A stretch of 64,000 bases of DNA from Marinobacter fuscus (lineage in GTDB: Bacteria > Pseudomonadota > Gammaproteobacteria > Pseudomonadales > Oleiphilaceae): positions 53,532 through 117,531 of the forward strand of contig NZ_PXNP01000020.1 in the NCBI RefSeq assembly GCF_003007675.1, in the 5' to 3' direction. Position 1 is the stretch's first letter; each line of letters starts with the position of its first letter. Shown here one piece after another: positions 45,796-55,210 of the stretch. The translations under genes were made by a program, and so were the position numbers. A model generated the notes under the pieces. That model was given only the letters and a program-made list of their open reading frames with translations. It was not told the origin of the DNA and made no database searches.

Positions 45796-47331
45796 ATGGA
45801 TGCAGGTATGAATTCCGCATTGGCGTTTGTTGATCAGGACTACATCCGCCGCCGGCATCAGAGCGCCGGCCAGCCACCTGTGCGCGCTTTGCACAGAGGG
45901 CTGGCCGAGCGGCTGATTGCCGAGGCCGATGAACTCCAGGCTCTGATGCTGTTTCTGAGCCAGTATCCGGGCCGCTCGAAATGGACGCGGAATCAGATCC
46001 GGGCGGTGTTGTGCGACAACATTCTGCGCCTCGACCGGCTGCTTAATGCCCAGCTCAACGCCATTCTGCACCATCACGATCTGAAAGATCTGGAAGCCAA
46101 CTGGCGCGGCGTTGCATTGCTGGTGGATCAGGCTGCCCAGGATGACCATCAGGAACAGGTGCGGGTCAAGGTGTTGGATGCGTCCTGGGAGGTTATCTCG
46201 GCAGACCTGGCCCGAGCGATCGAGTTCGACCAGTCCCGGCTGTTTGCGAAGGTCTACTCGGATGAATTCGGCACGCCCGGCGGCGAGCCGTTCGGGTTAC
46301 TGTTGGGCACCTATTCTATCAGCCACCGCACACAGGGTGGTGCCGCCAATCTGGATACCCTGAAAGAACTTTCGCAGGTTGCGGCAGCCGCGTTTGCGCC
46401 CCTTATCCTGAATGCGGCCCCCAGTTTCTTCGGGGTTGACCACTATTCGGAACTGACCGGTGTCCGGGAGCTGGAAAGCCATTTTTCCCAGGTGGAACTG
46501 GCGCCCTGGCGTTCGGTTCGGGAAGTGGAGGATGCCCGATTTCTCGGGTTAGCCGTGCCGCGTATGCTGATGCGGCCACCTCACCGGGAACTGGGAGAAG
46601 GCGCCGAGTCCTTTGGCTTTCTGGAGCGGCGGGAAGTCACCGACCGTGATTATCTGTGGGGGCCTGCCTGCTTTGCTTTTGGCACGGTGGCGATCCGGGC
46701 CTTCTGTGAGTCTGGCTGGTTTTCCAGGATCCGGGGTTATAAGCCGGGCCGGGTGGCCCATGGCACTGTAGACAATATGCCGGATATTGCCGGTATGAAC
46801 CCGAGTGGCAAGCTGCACCCGACACGCCAGGCGGTGGACTGGCAGATCAGCGACCGTATGGAAAAGGCGTTGTCCGAGGAGGGTTTTCTGCCGCTGGTGC
46901 CGTTGCCGAATACGCCGATGTTGGCGTTTCATTCCGTGCCCTCGGTGCAGCAGCCCAAGCGGTACGACAAAACAGCAGCCGATGTCAGTGCCAGATTGTC
47001 ATCGATGTTGCACTACATACTCTGTGTGTCCCGGTTTGCGCACTATATGAAAGTGATGGGGCGTGACCGAATTGGGGGTTACCGTACCCCGGAAGAGTGC
47101 GAGGCGGTTCTGCAACGCTGGATTCACGGTTACACCACAGCCACAGAAGGCGGTTCTGAGGATCTGATCTCGAGATTCCCGCTCCGCGACGCAAAAGTGA
47201 CCGTTCGTGCGCGGGCAGGCGAGCCGGGAAAATATTATTCGGTTATGCATCTGCAGCCGCATTTCCAGCTTGACCAGCTGGTAACAGGGCTGAGACTGGT
47301 TACTGAACTTTCACCGGTAGATGGTGCCTGA
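45796..47331 (+). CDS. second TssC-family protein (ImpD/TssC2 type)
   Basis: 511 residues, full length and uninterrupted. It aligns in outline with the TssC just upstream: [59 protein letters not shown] and FPLRDAKVTVRARAGEPGKYY, but it has clearly diverged. The N-terminus (RRRHQSAGQPPVRALHRGLA) is distinct. Two tssC-like genes in tandem are known in the imp loci of Rhizobium (impC, impD) and Agrobacterium (tssC40, tssC41). The role of the second copy is unsettled; no second tssB is present, so it may share TssB or act at the baseplate end. Starts 29 bases after tssC. Confidence 0.9.
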   Translation: MDAGMNSALAFVDQDYIRRRHQSAGQPPVRALHRGLAERLIAEADELQALMLFLSQYPGRSKWTRNQIRAVLCDNILRLDRLLNAQLNAILHHHDLKDLEANWRGVALLVDQAAQDDHQEQVRVKVLDASWEVISADLARAIEFDQSRLFAKVYSDEFGTPGGEPFGLLLGTYSISHRTQGGAANLDTLKELSQVAAAAFAPLILNAAPSFFGVDHYSELTGVRELESHFSQVELAPWRSVREVEDARFLGLAVPRMLMRPPHRELGEGAESFGFLERREVTDRDYLWGPACFAFGTVAIRAFCESGWFSRIRGYKPGRVAHGTVDNMPDIAGMNPSGKLHPTRQAVDWQISDRMEKALSEEGFLPLVPLPNTPMLAFHSVPSVQQPKRYDKTAADVSARLSSMLHYILCVSRFAHYMKVMGRDRIGGYRTPEECEAVLQRWIHGYTTATEGGSEDLISRFPLRDAKVTVRARAGEPGKYYSVMHLQPHFQLDQLVTGLRLVTELSPVDGA

Positions 47332-47369
47332 GCCTATCTGCCTGAACAATTTAAATGGAGGAGTCGGGA

Positions 47370-48164
47370 ATGGATGCCATCAAGCAGCATCTTGTTAGCG
47401 GTAGTCTGGACAAGGCGATTAATGATGCAGGGCAGCAGGTTCGGAGCAGGCCAGGCGATGCAGAGGCAAGAGCGTCGCTGATTGAACTGTTGTGCGTGGC
47501 CGGTGACCTGGAGCGTGCCGATGAGATGCTGGGGGCACTGGCCAGGCACCATCCGGACTGGTTGGCAGGCGCCGCTAATCTGCGGCAACTGATGCGGGCA
47601 CAGCAGGCGAGAGCGGCGTTTCATCAAGGGCAATTGGCGGAGGATGTGGTTGCCGGTGAGGGTGACGACTTGCAGGCGCTGCTGGCACTCATGCTTGCCA
47701 GGGCCGAAGGCGATCTCGACGCAGCCGAAGCGGCTGCACAGAGCCTGGAGGAGCATCGCGAGAAAGCCAGCTTCCGGCTGGGCGATGTAGAAGGCGATAT
47801 CCGTGATTGCGACGACAGCCTGTGCGGATTTATTGAAGCGCTGGGCACAGACGGTAAGTTTTATCTCTGGCGGTGGTCGGAGATTGAAGCCATCGATTTC
47901 CACCCGCCAGGCTCGCCGGTCGAACTGGCATGGCGCAGGGCGGATGTCGAGCTGACCTCCGGGCAGCAGGGCGAAGTTTTTGTGCCCCTGATCTACCAGG
48001 CCAGCACCACCGACCAGGAAAAGCTGGGCCGGGTAACCGATTGGCAGGAACACTCGGCCGGGCTGGTGACCGGCGTGGGGCTGAAGCAGTTTCTGGTCGG
48101 CGACGATGTGGTCGGGCTCGAGAGCGTATCGCGTGTCGAGCGTCTGGTGGCGGCGAATGCCTAA
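47370..48164 (+). CDS. tagJ: T6SS accessory protein TagJ (ImpE family)
   Basis: 264 residues from the ATG at 47370, preceded by GGAGGAG at 6 bases; an ATG five codons upstream lies before this site. The N-terminal TPR-like helices (GSLDKAINDAGQQVRSRPGD, ARASLIELLCVAGDLERADE) and C-terminal ImpE region (FYLWRWSEIEAIDFHPPGSP) fit the family. TagJ binds the N-terminus of TssB and is linked to sheath disassembly by ClpV. It occurs only in some T6SS classes, in keeping with the imp-like gene order here. Confidence 0.92.
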   Translation: MDAIKQHLVSGSLDKAINDAGQQVRSRPGDAEARASLIELLCVAGDLERADEMLGALARHHPDWLAGAANLRQLMRAQQARAAFHQGQLAEDVVAGEGDDLQALLALMLARAEGDLDAAEAAAQSLEEHREKASFRLGDVEGDIRDCDDSLCGFIEALGTDGKFYLWRWSEIEAIDFHPPGSPVELAWRRADVELTSGQQGEVFVPLIYQASTTDQEKLGRVTDWQEHSAGLVTGVGLKQFLVGDDVVGLESVSRVERLVAANA

Positions 48165-48609
48165 CGAGCGCATCCAGATGAACCTGCTGGATCGGCTGGC
48201 CGCAGACTCGAGTACCCGGGCAACGGTTGCCACCATGCGCCAGTCGGTGCGTCGTGATCTCGAGGCGTTACTGAATACCCGCCGCTCCTGGCTGATGCTG
48301 CCGCCGGAACTTCGGGAGCTGCGGCAGTCCGTGCTCGGCTTCGGGTTGCCGGATTTCACCGTAATGGATCTGGGTACCGAGGAAGCCAGGCAGTGGCTGT
48401 GTGACGAAGTCAGGGAAACCATCGTGCGCTTTGAACCCAGGCTGACCAGAGTGTCGGTGGTCTCCGACGAGAGTGACACGCCGCTGGACAGAACCATGCG
48501 CCTGCGCATCGACGCAATCCTGCTGGTCGACCCGGTACCGGAAGCCGTGGCATTCCGCTCGGATCTTGAGCCTGTAAATCTGTCCATGACCCTTCAGGAG
48601 TGCGCCTGA
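48157..48609 (+). CDS. tssE: T6SS baseplate gp25-like protein
   Basis: 150 residues from the ATG at 48157, which overlaps the end of tagJ by 8 bases; an ATG at 48178 (MNLLDRLAADS) is an alternative. Typical segments are SVRRDLEALLNTRRSW, SVLGFGLPDFTVMDL and IVRFEPRLTRVSVVSDE. TssE, like phage T4 gp25, starts sheath polymerisation at the baseplate. The stop overlaps the tssF start by one base (TGATG). Confidence 0.93.
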   Translation: MPNERIQMNLLDRLAADSSTRATVATMRQSVRRDLEALLNTRRSWLMLPPELRELRQSVLGFGLPDFTVMDLGTEEARQWLCDEVRETIVRFEPRLTRVSVVSDESDTPLDRTMRLRIDAILLVDPVPEAVAFRSDLEPVNLSMTLQECA

Positions 48610-50423
48610 TGAGTGATGAACTCCTTCAGTATTATAATCGGGAACTGGCTTACCTTCGGCGCCAGGGCGCCGAGTTTGCCAAGGCCTACCCCAAGGTGGC
48701 CGGCAACCTCCGGGTCAGTGATGAGTCGGTCGAGGATCCTCATGTTTCGCGATTGCTTGAGGGGGTGGCTTTCCTTACCGCACAGATCCGGCGGCGCCTC
48801 GACGGGCACTTCCCGGAGTTGACCAATATCCTGATGGGCAACCTGTACCCGGATTATCTGGCCCCGATCCCATCCATGACCATTCTTCAGCTCAGTGCCG
48901 GAGCGTCCCAGACCCACTGTGCGACTCTGGACAAACAGCAGCGATACGAAACCCTGGTTGAGGGGTTGCCTACGTGCGAGTACCGGTCACCGGCCCATCA
49001 GCACCTGGCCCCGGTTGAGGTGGTGTCTGCCAGCTTCGAGAACGCCCCGTTTGATGCTCCCAGGCCGGAGGGCACAGAGGGCTCGCGAAGCCTGATCAAG
49101 CTACGGCTTCGGTCAACGTTGCCGTTCAGTGAAATAGACCTGCCCTCGCTAAGATTCTACCTGCATGGCCAGACACACCTCAGCAACGAACTTTATGACC
49201 TGATTCACCGATCCGGAATCGGTTTCGCGGTGGCTCCCACCAACGATGCCCGACAGTTGCGTTTCTATCCCCGAACACACATCAACCCGGTCGGATTTTC
49301 ACCGGATGATGCGCTGGTGCCCTACAGCAAGCGTAGTTTCGATGGATTCCGTCTTCTGGTGGAGTTTTTTCTGTTTCAGGAGAAGTTCCTGTTTGCCGAA
49401 CTCGATGGGCTGGAAGGACAGTGGCCGGAACACACCGAGGTCGACCTGTTTGTGTACCTGGGGGAAAGCTCGAACGAGCAGGAAAAGAGCTTCGTACCGG
49501 AGCATATGCGCCTTTGGTGTGTCCCGGCGGTAAACCTGTTCGACGAATCCCTGGAGCCGGTCGCCAACGATGGTTCCAGCCATGAGCACCGGTTGGTCTC
49601 GCGCTTTCGGGGTGCCGATACCTATGAGGTTGTCAGCGTTGAATCCGCCAGTCTGGTCGAGAACGAGAACGTGCGCGAAATGGCGCCCTTTTATGGCTTG
49701 GGGCACCCCCGCTGGCAGTCCGGGCTGGACGTGTTCTGGCACCTTGAACGGCGCGAAACCACCTGGGCAGGAGGGCAATACGAGCCGGGTTTTGAAACCT
49801 GCCTGACTCTGGTGGACCGGCGTTTTAACCCGAGATCCGCCGAGGACCTGCCGCAAGGTGAGATCCTTATGGTGAATGCCTGGTGCTGCAACCGCAATAT
49901 CCCGGAGCGCTTGCCTTTCGGAGGCGGAGAGCCGCGTTTCAGAGCGGTCGGGGAACCTCTGGTGGAAGACGCGGTAGCGCTGCTTCCGCCTACCCCAACC
50001 ACCCGTCCGGATCTTTCGGATGGGGCACGCTGGGAGTTCATCCAGCAACTGAATCTTGAGCATTTTACAGGCAACGACGCTCTGGATCGGCTGAAGTCTG
50101 TGCTCAAACTGCATGATTTCCGCCATACCCCGGAAACCGAAGCACTGATTGAGGGTATTGAGAAAGTGGTCAGCCGTCGTATTGCTGCCCGTATTGGCAA
50201 AGGTGTGCACAGCGGAGTGTGCCAGGGCACCGAAATTTGTATCACCTTTTCACGGCCAAGTTATGCGGGTACCAGTATCTATTTGTTCTCCGCCATTCTT
50301 GACCGTTTTTTCGCGCAGTTTGCCCAAATCAACACCTTCACCCGTGTCCGCATACGCCTGAGCGGTCATCATCGGGACTATTGCCTGTGGCCAGCCAGAT
50401 CCGGTGAGCGGGAGTTGTTGTAA
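48609..50423 (+). CDS. tssF: T6SS baseplate subunit
   Basis: 604 residues from the ATG at 48609 (MSDELLQYYNRELAYLRRQG), the standard TssF start with YYxRELxYLR. GHFPELTNILMGNLYPDYLA, PIPSMTILQL and the C-terminal FSRPSYAGTSIYLFSAILDR and FFAQFAQINTFTRVRI complete the family pattern. With TssG, TssE and TssK it forms the wedge of the baseplate. It is coupled to tssE and tssG by single-base stop/start overlaps. Confidence 0.96.
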   Translation: MSDELLQYYNRELAYLRRQGAEFAKAYPKVAGNLRVSDESVEDPHVSRLLEGVAFLTAQIRRRLDGHFPELTNILMGNLYPDYLAPIPSMTILQLSAGASQTHCATLDKQQRYETLVEGLPTCEYRSPAHQHLAPVEVVSASFENAPFDAPRPEGTEGSRSLIKLRLRSTLPFSEIDLPSLRFYLHGQTHLSNELYDLIHRSGIGFAVAPTNDARQLRFYPRTHINPVGFSPDDALVPYSKRSFDGFRLLVEFFLFQEKFLFAELDGLEGQWPEHTEVDLFVYLGESSNEQEKSFVPEHMRLWCVPAVNLFDESLEPVANDGSSHEHRLVSRFRGADTYEVVSVESASLVENENVREMAPFYGLGHPRWQSGLDVFWHLERRETTWAGGQYEPGFETCLTLVDRRFNPRSAEDLPQGEILMVNAWCCNRNIPERLPFGGGEPRFRAVGEPLVEDAVALLPPTPTTRPDLSDGARWEFIQQLNLEHFTGNDALDRLKSVLKLHDFRHTPETEALIEGIEKVVSRRIAARIGKGVHSGVCQGTEICITFSRPSYAGTSIYLFSAILDRFFAQFAQINTFTRVRIRLSGHHRDYCLWPARSGERELL

Positions 50424-51388
50424 TGGGCACCCCAACCACGCTCTTCCGTACTGTCTGGGCCGCTGAACGCCAGCTGATCAACCGCCATCCGACGTACCAC
50501 CGGGTTGGCCACGACGGCTGGCCAGACAAGGAAGTGGTGCGTTTCCGTTCCAGCCAGAACCTGGGTTTTGCGGGCCAGGATATCGTGCGAATGACAAGCC
50601 GGCGTAACGACGACGGGGCAGTTCTGCATGATCTGCTGATTGATGTAATGGGCCTGACCGGCGCCCGTGGTGCCTTGCCGGCGTGCTTTACCGAGAGGGT
50701 TTTAGAACAGGTTCGAGAGAAGTCTCCCGCCACCCGTGACTTCCTGGATCTGTTCAACCATCGGTTGATCTCCCTGTTCTACCGCAGCTGGGAGAAAACG
50801 CAGCCGGCGGTGCAGCAGGAGCGCACCGGCGAAGATGATTTCACCCGTATTCTCAAAGCGCTGACAGGTTGTGAACAAAGTTGGCAGCTGTATTACGGTG
50901 CCGCGTTTGCGCGGCGCTCCCGCTCCGCCAGCACCTTGCGGTCGTTGCTGGAGGACATTACCGGAATGTCGGTGCAGATTCGCACCCTGCGTGGCGAATG
51001 GGCTCCGCTGGCCGACGAGGATCAGTCGCAGCTTCCGGATGCGTCGCAGCCGATGGGGCAGCACGCCAGGCTTGGCAGTGCCATGCTTGGCAGCAGGGTC
51101 TGGATGGCAGACAAGGGGCTGGATGTGGTGTTCAGCCCGAAATCGCAGTCTGCGCTGGTTTCCGTGTTACCCGGTGGCGCGTTCAGTAACACCGTTTCAG
51201 CCATTACCCAGCGGCTGGTCAGTGGCCACATGCGAGTGCGATATCGCCTGTCGGCCCGTGCCGCGCACCTTACTCACACTGTTCTCGGGCGCCAGGGGCG
51301 CCTGGGAGCAGACAGCTTTATCGGGGCCCGGCCAGAATCTTCCAGGATGGTCGAGGTCAGTTTCAAACCCAGCCAAGGAAAGGATTGA
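50423..51388 (+). CDS. tssG: T6SS baseplate subunit
   Basis: 321 residues. The order and segments fit TssG: EVVRFRSSQNLGFAGQDIVR, LIDVMGLTGARGALPACFTE, RDFLDLFNHRLISLFYRSWE and ARLGSAMLGSRVWMADKGLD. TssG is the partner of TssF in the baseplate wedge. The start is coupled to the tssF stop (TAATG). Confidence 0.94.
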   Translation: MGTPTTLFRTVWAAERQLINRHPTYHRVGHDGWPDKEVVRFRSSQNLGFAGQDIVRMTSRRNDDGAVLHDLLIDVMGLTGARGALPACFTERVLEQVREKSPATRDFLDLFNHRLISLFYRSWEKTQPAVQQERTGEDDFTRILKALTGCEQSWQLYYGAAFARRSRSASTLRSLLEDITGMSVQIRTLRGEWAPLADEDQSQLPDASQPMGQHARLGSAMLGSRVWMADKGLDVVFSPKSQSALVSVLPGGAFSNTVSAITQRLVSGHMRVRYRLSARAAHLTHTVLGRQGRLGADSFIGARPESSRMVEVSFKPSQGKD

Positions 51389-51392
51389 TTGC

Positions 51393-53978
51393 ATGTCGTC
51401 AATGACACTCAAGTCTCTGGTCGAGAAGTTGAATGATGCCAGTAAAGAAGCTCTGGAAACCGCCGTTGGTCTCTGTTTTCAGCGAACACACCACACCGTT
51501 GAGCCGGAGCATTTGCTGAAAAGCATGATTCGCACTGAAGATCCGGATCTTGCGGGTATTTTTTCATTCTATAACCTCGATATCGCGCGACTGGACAGCC
51601 AGCTTGAGCAGGGGCTGGAAACTTTCCGTACCGGCAGTGGTGCCACGCCAAGCCTGGCCCCGCGGCTGGTGGATTTGTTCCGCCAGTGCTGGCTGGATAC
51701 CTCCATCGAGTTTGCCGAGCCCGCGATGCGCGGTGCAACCCTCCTGTACAGCATGCTCAGCGACCCTGCCATGGCTGCGCTGGTAACCCGCCATGCCGGA
51801 GAACTGAACGGCCTGGATCCCGCCGGTTTGCTGGCCAACTGGCAGACGATTCGTGAAACGCTTGAGGTGGCACCGGCGGTATCGAGCGGGCCCGCTAAAA
51901 CAAAACCCGGCAAAGAGCAGCACCTGGCCAAGTACACCATTGATCTGACCGCCCAGGCCGAATCCGGAGTACTCGACCCGGTTATCGGTCGCGATGACGA
52001 AATCCGGCAGGTTATTGATATCCTTAGCCGTCGACGCCAGAACAACCCGATCCTGACGGGCGAGGCCGGTGTGGGCAAAACGGCAGTGGTTGAAGGCCTG
52101 GCCCGGCGAATTGCCGAAGGCAATGTGCCGGAGGCATTGAAACCGGCGCGCCTGTTAACGCTGGATCTTGCGTTATTGCAGGCGGGAGCCGGTGTGAAGG
52201 GTGAATTCGAAAACCGTCTCAAAGGTGTTATTGACGAGGTTAAATCGTCGCCACGACCGGTTATTCTGTTTATCGATGAGGCCCACAACATGGTGGGAGC
52301 TGGCGGTCAGGCTGGCCAGAATGATGCCGCCAACCTTCTGAAGCCAGCACTGGCGCGGGGTGAGTTGCGCACCATTGCCGCAACCACCTGGGCCGAATAC
52401 CGGAAATTTTTTGAAAAAGACGCCGCGCTTACCCGCCGCTTTCAGGTGGTGAAAGTTGATGAACCAGATGAAAAAACAGCCATTCAGATCCTGCGGGGGC
52501 TGGTGCCGACGCTCGAAGCCCACCACGGCGTACAGATTGCCGATGAAGCGTTGAAGACCGCTGTTGTGCTGTCGACACGCTTTCTGGCAAGCCGTCAGCT
52601 ACCCGATAAAGCCGTTGCCCTGCTGGATACGGCCTGTGCTCGTGTTGCCATGAGCCAGGCAAGCGTGCCGTCGCAGGTAGAGCGGCTCAGGGCGGAAGTT
52701 GAGGGTCTGGAGCAAGAGCTGGCGCTGTTGTCGCGGGAGTCCCGCGTCGGTCTGGAGCACGCTTCCCGCCAGGATGAGCTGAACACCCGGTTGCACCTGG
52801 CACAAGAAGAGCAGCAACAGCTTGAAGCCGAGTGGGCTACGGAAAGAGAACGGGTACAGGAAGCGGCAGGCATCAGTCGCGCCTTACTGGAAGCTGAAAA
52901 CGAGGCCGACAAGCAGCGCCTGAATGCTATTCGCACCACACTGTCAGAGCGTGAGCAGGTGATGGTGCATTGGCAGGTAGACACCCAGTTGGTTTCTGAG
53001 GTGCTGTCTGATTGGACCGGTATTCCTCTTGGGCGCATGCAGTCCAATGAGGTGGCGGGTATTCTCAGCCTGGCACAAACCCTGAAAGAGCGGGTCACCG
53101 GCCAGGATCATGCGCTGGATGAAATCGCCCGTACCATCAAGGTCGCCCGAGCCGAACTGGCGGATGAAAAGAAGCCACTGGGGGTGTTCCTGCTGGTAGG
53201 GCCGAGTGGCGTGGGCAAGACCGAAACCGCCATGGCGCTAGCGGAGCAGGTGTATGGCAGCGAGCAGAACATGACGGTCATAAACATGTCCGAGTTCAAG
53301 GAGGAGCATAAGGTATCACAGCTGGTGGGTTCGCCCCCGGGCTATGTGGGCTATGGCGAGGGCGGGGTTCTTACCGAAGCGGTTCGCCGCAAGCCCTACA
53401 GTGTCATCCTGCTTGATGAAATGGAAAAGGCGCATCCGGGTGTGCAGGACATCTTCTATCAAGTGTTCGATAAAGGTTCTTTGCGGGACGGAGAAGGCCG
53501 TGATGTTGACTTCCGCAATACGGTTTTGCTGATGACCTCGAATGCAGCATCTGAACATATTTCAGATCTGTACGTTGATGAGCTGACCGCTCCGGAGCCG
53601 ACGGCACTCAAAGAGGCAATTTGGGACGACCTGCTGGCAACCTTCAAGCCAGCGTTTCTCGGCCGGACAGTGGTGCTTCCCTATCGACCGCTGGGCCAGG
53701 AGCAGCTCCGCTCGATTGCGCGCATGCAACTGGATCGGGTGTGCCAGCGGATGCAGCGTCAACACGGTTTGGAACTGGCATACGATGACAGTGTGATCGA
53801 TAAGATTGCTGACAGCGGTCACCAGGCAAGTACCGGCGCCCGCAATATTCAGCAGGTTATTCAGCGCGACATATTGCCGATGCTGTCGGATATGTTGCTT
53901 GAAGCGATATCTGTTAATGAAAAGCCGACACGAATTCATGTTGGTGTAACAAATAACCAGTTTACGATTGCGGATTGA
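51393..53978 (+). CDS. tssH: T6SS sheath-recycling AAA+ ATPase ClpV
   Basis: 861 residues from the ATG at 51393, after AAGGAAAGGATTGATTGC. It has a Clp N-domain (SKEALETAVGLCFQRTHHTV), two AAA+ modules with Walker A at about 222 (GEAGVGKTAVVEG) and 602 (GPSGVGKTETAMAL), Walker B (VILFIDEAHNMVGAG; VILLDEMEKAHPG), and a coiled-coil middle region of about 100 residues rich in Glu and Leu. It pulls TssC from contracted sheaths for reuse. It ends the core run. Confidence 0.96.
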   Translation: MSSMTLKSLVEKLNDASKEALETAVGLCFQRTHHTVEPEHLLKSMIRTEDPDLAGIFSFYNLDIARLDSQLEQGLETFRTGSGATPSLAPRLVDLFRQCWLDTSIEFAEPAMRGATLLYSMLSDPAMAALVTRHAGELNGLDPAGLLANWQTIRETLEVAPAVSSGPAKTKPGKEQHLAKYTIDLTAQAESGVLDPVIGRDDEIRQVIDILSRRRQNNPILTGEAGVGKTAVVEGLARRIAEGNVPEALKPARLLTLDLALLQAGAGVKGEFENRLKGVIDEVKSSPRPVILFIDEAHNMVGAGGQAGQNDAANLLKPALARGELRTIAATTWAEYRKFFEKDAALTRRFQVVKVDEPDEKTAIQILRGLVPTLEAHHGVQIADEALKTAVVLSTRFLASRQLPDKAVALLDTACARVAMSQASVPSQVERLRAEVEGLEQELALLSRESRVGLEHASRQDELNTRLHLAQEEQQQLEAEWATERERVQEAAGISRALLEAENEADKQRLNAIRTTLSEREQVMVHWQVDTQLVSEVLSDWTGIPLGRMQSNEVAGILSLAQTLKERVTGQDHALDEIARTIKVARAELADEKKPLGVFLLVGPSGVGKTETAMALAEQVYGSEQNMTVINMSEFKEEHKVSQLVGSPPGYVGYGEGGVLTEAVRRKPYSVILLDEMEKAHPGVQDIFYQVFDKGSLRDGEGRDVDFRNTVLLMTSNAASEHISDLYVDELTAPEPTALKEAIWDDLLATFKPAFLGRTVVLPYRPLGQEQLRSIARMQLDRVCQRMQRQHGLELAYDDSVIDKIADSGHQASTGARNIQQVIQRDILPMLSDMLLEAISVNEKPTRIHVGVTNNQFTIAD

Positions 53979-53998
53979 CTGGTACCCGGAGGCCTGGA

Positions 53999-54490
53999 AT
54001 GAAAATAACGGTGTGGTCTGAAACGATTGAGAAAATTTGTTGCGCCATACCGTTTAAAATTCTGCCACTGCTGGTAATATTGGCTTCCGGATGTGCAAGT
54101 CATGATAAAAGGGACACTTTATATGACACGTATGGTTTGTATTCACATAAAGTGCAGAGTCGCGACTATCAATATGTTGTCGAGGACTTGCTAACCCGCT
54201 CGATGAGAAGTCGGGAAATCAAACATTATTCCGATTTCCCGGACTATTTCCCGATTTTGTCAGATTTGCCAGATATATTGATAAGGCAAGAAAACCATTT
54301 CGAGCTTCGTGACGGTAACTTCGGTTGTCTCACGCTGAATGGATTTGATCGATTTGATAGACCAGCTGTTATCAAGATGGAGTTTGGAAGGGAGCAGGAA
54401 CGCTGGAAGTTGGATTATGTTTCAGTCGATTATCTCGAATCACCGGCAGAGTTCATCAAGGCTGCTGTGTGTCCGAAGCGGCGTACATAA
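53999..54490 (+). CDS. small lipoprotein-like protein of unknown function, AT-rich
   Basis: 163 residues from the ATG at 53999, which follows GGAGG. I do not recognise the family. A hydrophobic N-terminal segment ends in a near-lipobox (LPLLVILASGCASHDK), so the protein is probably exported, perhaps lipid-anchored. The mature part is rich in Tyr, Asp, Arg and Phe (DTYGLYSHKVQSRDYQYV; HYSDFPDYFPILSDLPDI), with LELRDGNFGCLTLNG-like polar strands. Base composition is clearly more AT-rich than the surrounding tss genes, suggesting separate acquisition. It lies between tssH and hcp, inside the T6SS locus; an immunity or cell-wall-associated role is only a guess. Confidence 0.6.
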   Translation: MKITVWSETIEKICCAIPFKILPLLVILASGCASHDKRDTLYDTYGLYSHKVQSRDYQYVVEDLLTRSMRSREIKHYSDFPDYFPILSDLPDILIRQENHFELRDGNFGCLTLNGFDRFDRPAVIKMEFGREQERWKLDYVSVDYLESPAEFIKAAVCPKRRT

Positions 54491-54646
54491 TGCCAGGGAC
54501 TGCAACGAGTAAAATAACAACCCCCCTTTGTATAGCTGTCTGGACAGTTGGGTATACCCCAAGAATCCAAGGTTCTGGTTTGAGGCCGGGGCCGGGATAA
54601 CCATGTCCTCGTTACAGGACGTAACTAAAAACGCAAGGAGATACAC

Positions 54647-55126
54647 ATGCAAGCGAATACCTACCTGGATTACGAAGGTATCAAGGGTGAAGCCACCGCA
54701 GATCAGTTCAAGGATATGATTACTGTTCTGACCATGGACTTTAACGTTCACCGTGAAATCACCTCTTACACCGGTACCGCAATGGACCGTGAGGCCTCAG
54801 CAACCCGTCTTGGCGATGTTACCATCACCAAACTGCAGGATAACGCTTCTTCAGACCTGTTCAAGGAAGCCACTATCGGCAAGGGTAAGAAGGCGACCTT
54901 CTACATCACCAAACAGGGCGACGCTGTTGAAGAAATCATGAAGATCGAACTGACCGATGCCATGATTTCCAACTACTCCGTGTCTGTCTCCGGTGACCGC
55001 CCGGTAGAGTCCATCACCATTTCTTACACCGAAATGATGATGACTGTGACCCCAACCGACGACAAAAACAGCATCACCGGGCCGAAGTCCTACGGCTACA
55101 GTGGTGTCAAAGGCCAGCAGTTCTAA
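54647..55126 (+). CDS. hcp: T6SS tube protein Hcp
   Basis: 159 residues: YLDYEGIKGEATADQF, ITVLTMDFNVHREITSYTGT, ATYLxx-like beta strands and ISYTEMMMTVTPTDDKNSIT. Hexamers of this protein form the expelled inner tube and may carry small effectors. AAGGAG sits six bases before the ATG. The 156-base gap before it is the only sizeable gap in the operon, and a hairpin follows it, so it probably has its own transcript. In the gap, a CTGTC-TG-GACAG inverted repeat (54534-54545) is visible; no clear promoter. Confidence 0.95.
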   Translation: MQANTYLDYEGIKGEATADQFKDMITVLTMDFNVHREITSYTGTAMDREASATRLGDVTITKLQDNASSDLFKEATIGKGKKATFYITKQGDAVEEIMKIELTDAMISNYSVSVSGDRPVESITISYTEMMMTVTPTDDKNSITGPKSYGYSGVKGQQF

Positions 55127-55143
55127 GAATTGGCCTGAAACCC

Positions 55144-55184
55144 GCAGAGGGAACCCGAGCGGTTTCCTCTGTCATTCTTTATTA
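55144..55184 (+). terminator. terminator between hcp and vgrG
   Basis: A 12-pair stem (GCAGAGGGAACC paired with GGTTTCCTCTGT, two G-T pairs, loop CGAGC) at 55144-55172, followed by a T-rich stretch (CATTCTTTATT), 18 bases after the hcp stop. It should stop much of the hcp transcript and lower expression of the vgrG module, fitting the need for far more Hcp than VgrG. Confidence 0.75.
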
Positions 55185-55210
55185 CCGAAACCAGGAAGGC
55201 GCGGCGATTC

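Noticed and set aside
54491..54646. Possible sigma-54 promoter before hcp
   Set aside because: No TGGCAC-N5-TTGCA match at the required GG/GC spacing; only a short inverted repeat and a weak TTGTAT/GGTATA pair were seen.
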